Source of the DNA: a bacterium
Lineage (GTDB): Bacteria > Patescibacteriota > Minisyncoccia > UBA6257 > 2-01-FULL-56-20
DNA length: 5,326 bases
Reading direction: 5' to 3'
NCBI GenBank assembly: GCA_021801885.1
Contig: JAKABL010000040.1
Location: forward strand, 1 to 5,326
Shown: positions 5,069 to 5,326 of the stretch, one piece after another
How positions within the stretch are numbered: position 1 is the first letter of the stretch
Layout: each line of letters starts with the position of its first letter
Made by a program: the position numbers and the translations under genes
Notes under the pieces: model-generated
What the model was told of the DNA's origin: nothing
Databases searched by the model: none
What the model saw: only the letters and a program-made list of their open reading frames with translations

Positions 5069-5326
5069 ATGAAAAAAGGAAAGATCACGCAGGTCATCGG
5101 CCCGGTGGTGGACATCGACTTTGGCGAAGGCGCGGTGCTTCCACCCATCTATAACGGCGTCAAAGTGAAGCTCGGCGACGGCGAGATCACGGTCGAGGTA
5201 GTGAAGCACCTCGAACCGGGCAAGGTGCGCGCGATCTCGCTCGCGCCGACCGACGGTCTTGCGCGCGGCGCGGAAGCCGTCGATACCGGAAAGATGATCG
5301 AGGTGCCGGTGGGCGAGGAGACCCTC
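5069..5326 (+). CDS. atpD: F1Fo ATP synthase subunit beta, N-terminal part (3' end outside window)
   Basis: Beta carries the catalytic ATP sites of F1. The first 86 codons are visible out of about 465-480. They cover the N-terminal beta-barrel domain: GKITQVIGPVVDIDF at 4-18 (family opening), LPPIYNGVKV at 24-33, EVVKHLEPGKVRAISLAPTDGLARG at 43-67 (usual ...H....VR.I....T.GL.RG), VDTGKMIEVPVGEETL at 71-86 (usual DTG..I.VPVG..TLGR). The Walker A and catalytic Glu lie beyond the window. The ATG at 5069, 27 nt after atpG, gives the standard N-terminus. A leaderless-type promoter sits directly upstream. The reading frame is open to the last base. Confidence 0.97.
   Translation, partial: MKKGKITQVIGPVVDIDFGEGAVLPPIYNGVKVKLGDGEITVEVVKHLEPGKVRAISLAPTDGLARGAEAVDTGKMIEVPVGEETL

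Noticed and set aside
4370..5209. 279-codon open frame on the - strand across atpG and the atpD start
   Set aside because: Spans the junction of two certain genes and their promoter; composition is that of a shadow frame.
1..5326. A new defence, mobile or biosynthetic system
   Set aside because: All sizeable reading frames are explained by tgt and seven ATP synthase subunits; no repeats arrays, recombinases or unknown genes are present.

Overview
This window is the front and middle of a bacterial F-type ATP synthase operon, all on the + strand, preceded by the 3' end of a queuosine tRNA-modification gene. The order is tgt (3' end), atpB (a), atpE (c), atpF (b), atpH (delta), atpA (alpha), atpG (gamma), atpD (beta, 5' end). 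There is no atpI and only one b-type gene. No mobile element, tRNA, rRNA, CRISPR array or defence gene was seen, and no gene-free stretch reaches 300 bases. The longest gap is the 93 nt between atpH and atpA.

Organism: the DNA is GC-rich with standard stops (TAA, TAG, TGA), so it does not come from a lineage that recodes TGA. Several traits together suggest a Patescibacteria/CPR (Parcubacteria-like) genome: a delta subunit of only 134 residues, a diverged short-tailed Tgt, tight packing, few Shine-Dalgarno sites, and extended -10 promoters placed so that transcripts would start at or next to the ATG. This placement is inference from recalled family features, not a database search.

Layout: 1-453 is the Tgt C-terminal domain. 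454-491 is a 38-nt gap with a perfect extended -10 (TGaTATAAT) ending 8 nt before the atpB ATG. 492-2048 encodes the Fo sector (a, c, b). 2069-2473 is delta. 2474-2566 holds a perfect 16-nt palindrome and then a purine-rich leader. 2567-4093 is alpha. 4103-5041 is gamma, the only gene with a well-spaced Shine-Dalgarno site. At the gamma/beta junction a second promoter (TTGGAA, 17 nt, TATCAT, with extended TG) would start beta mRNA at its own ATG. 5069-5326 is the first 86 codons of beta.

Together the products form the rotary machine. a and c make the proton path, b and delta the peripheral stalk, gamma the rotor shaft, and alpha3beta3 the catalytic head. The key residues of the a and c subunits are intact and the c subunit lacks the Na+-site polar residues, so a proton-coupled enzyme is predicted. 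The most interesting points are regulatory (leaderless-type promoters, Shine-Dalgarno-free starts, the Fo/F1-boundary palindrome) and structural (short delta, enlarged gamma, altered alpha P-loop). I see no evidence of a wholly new system here.
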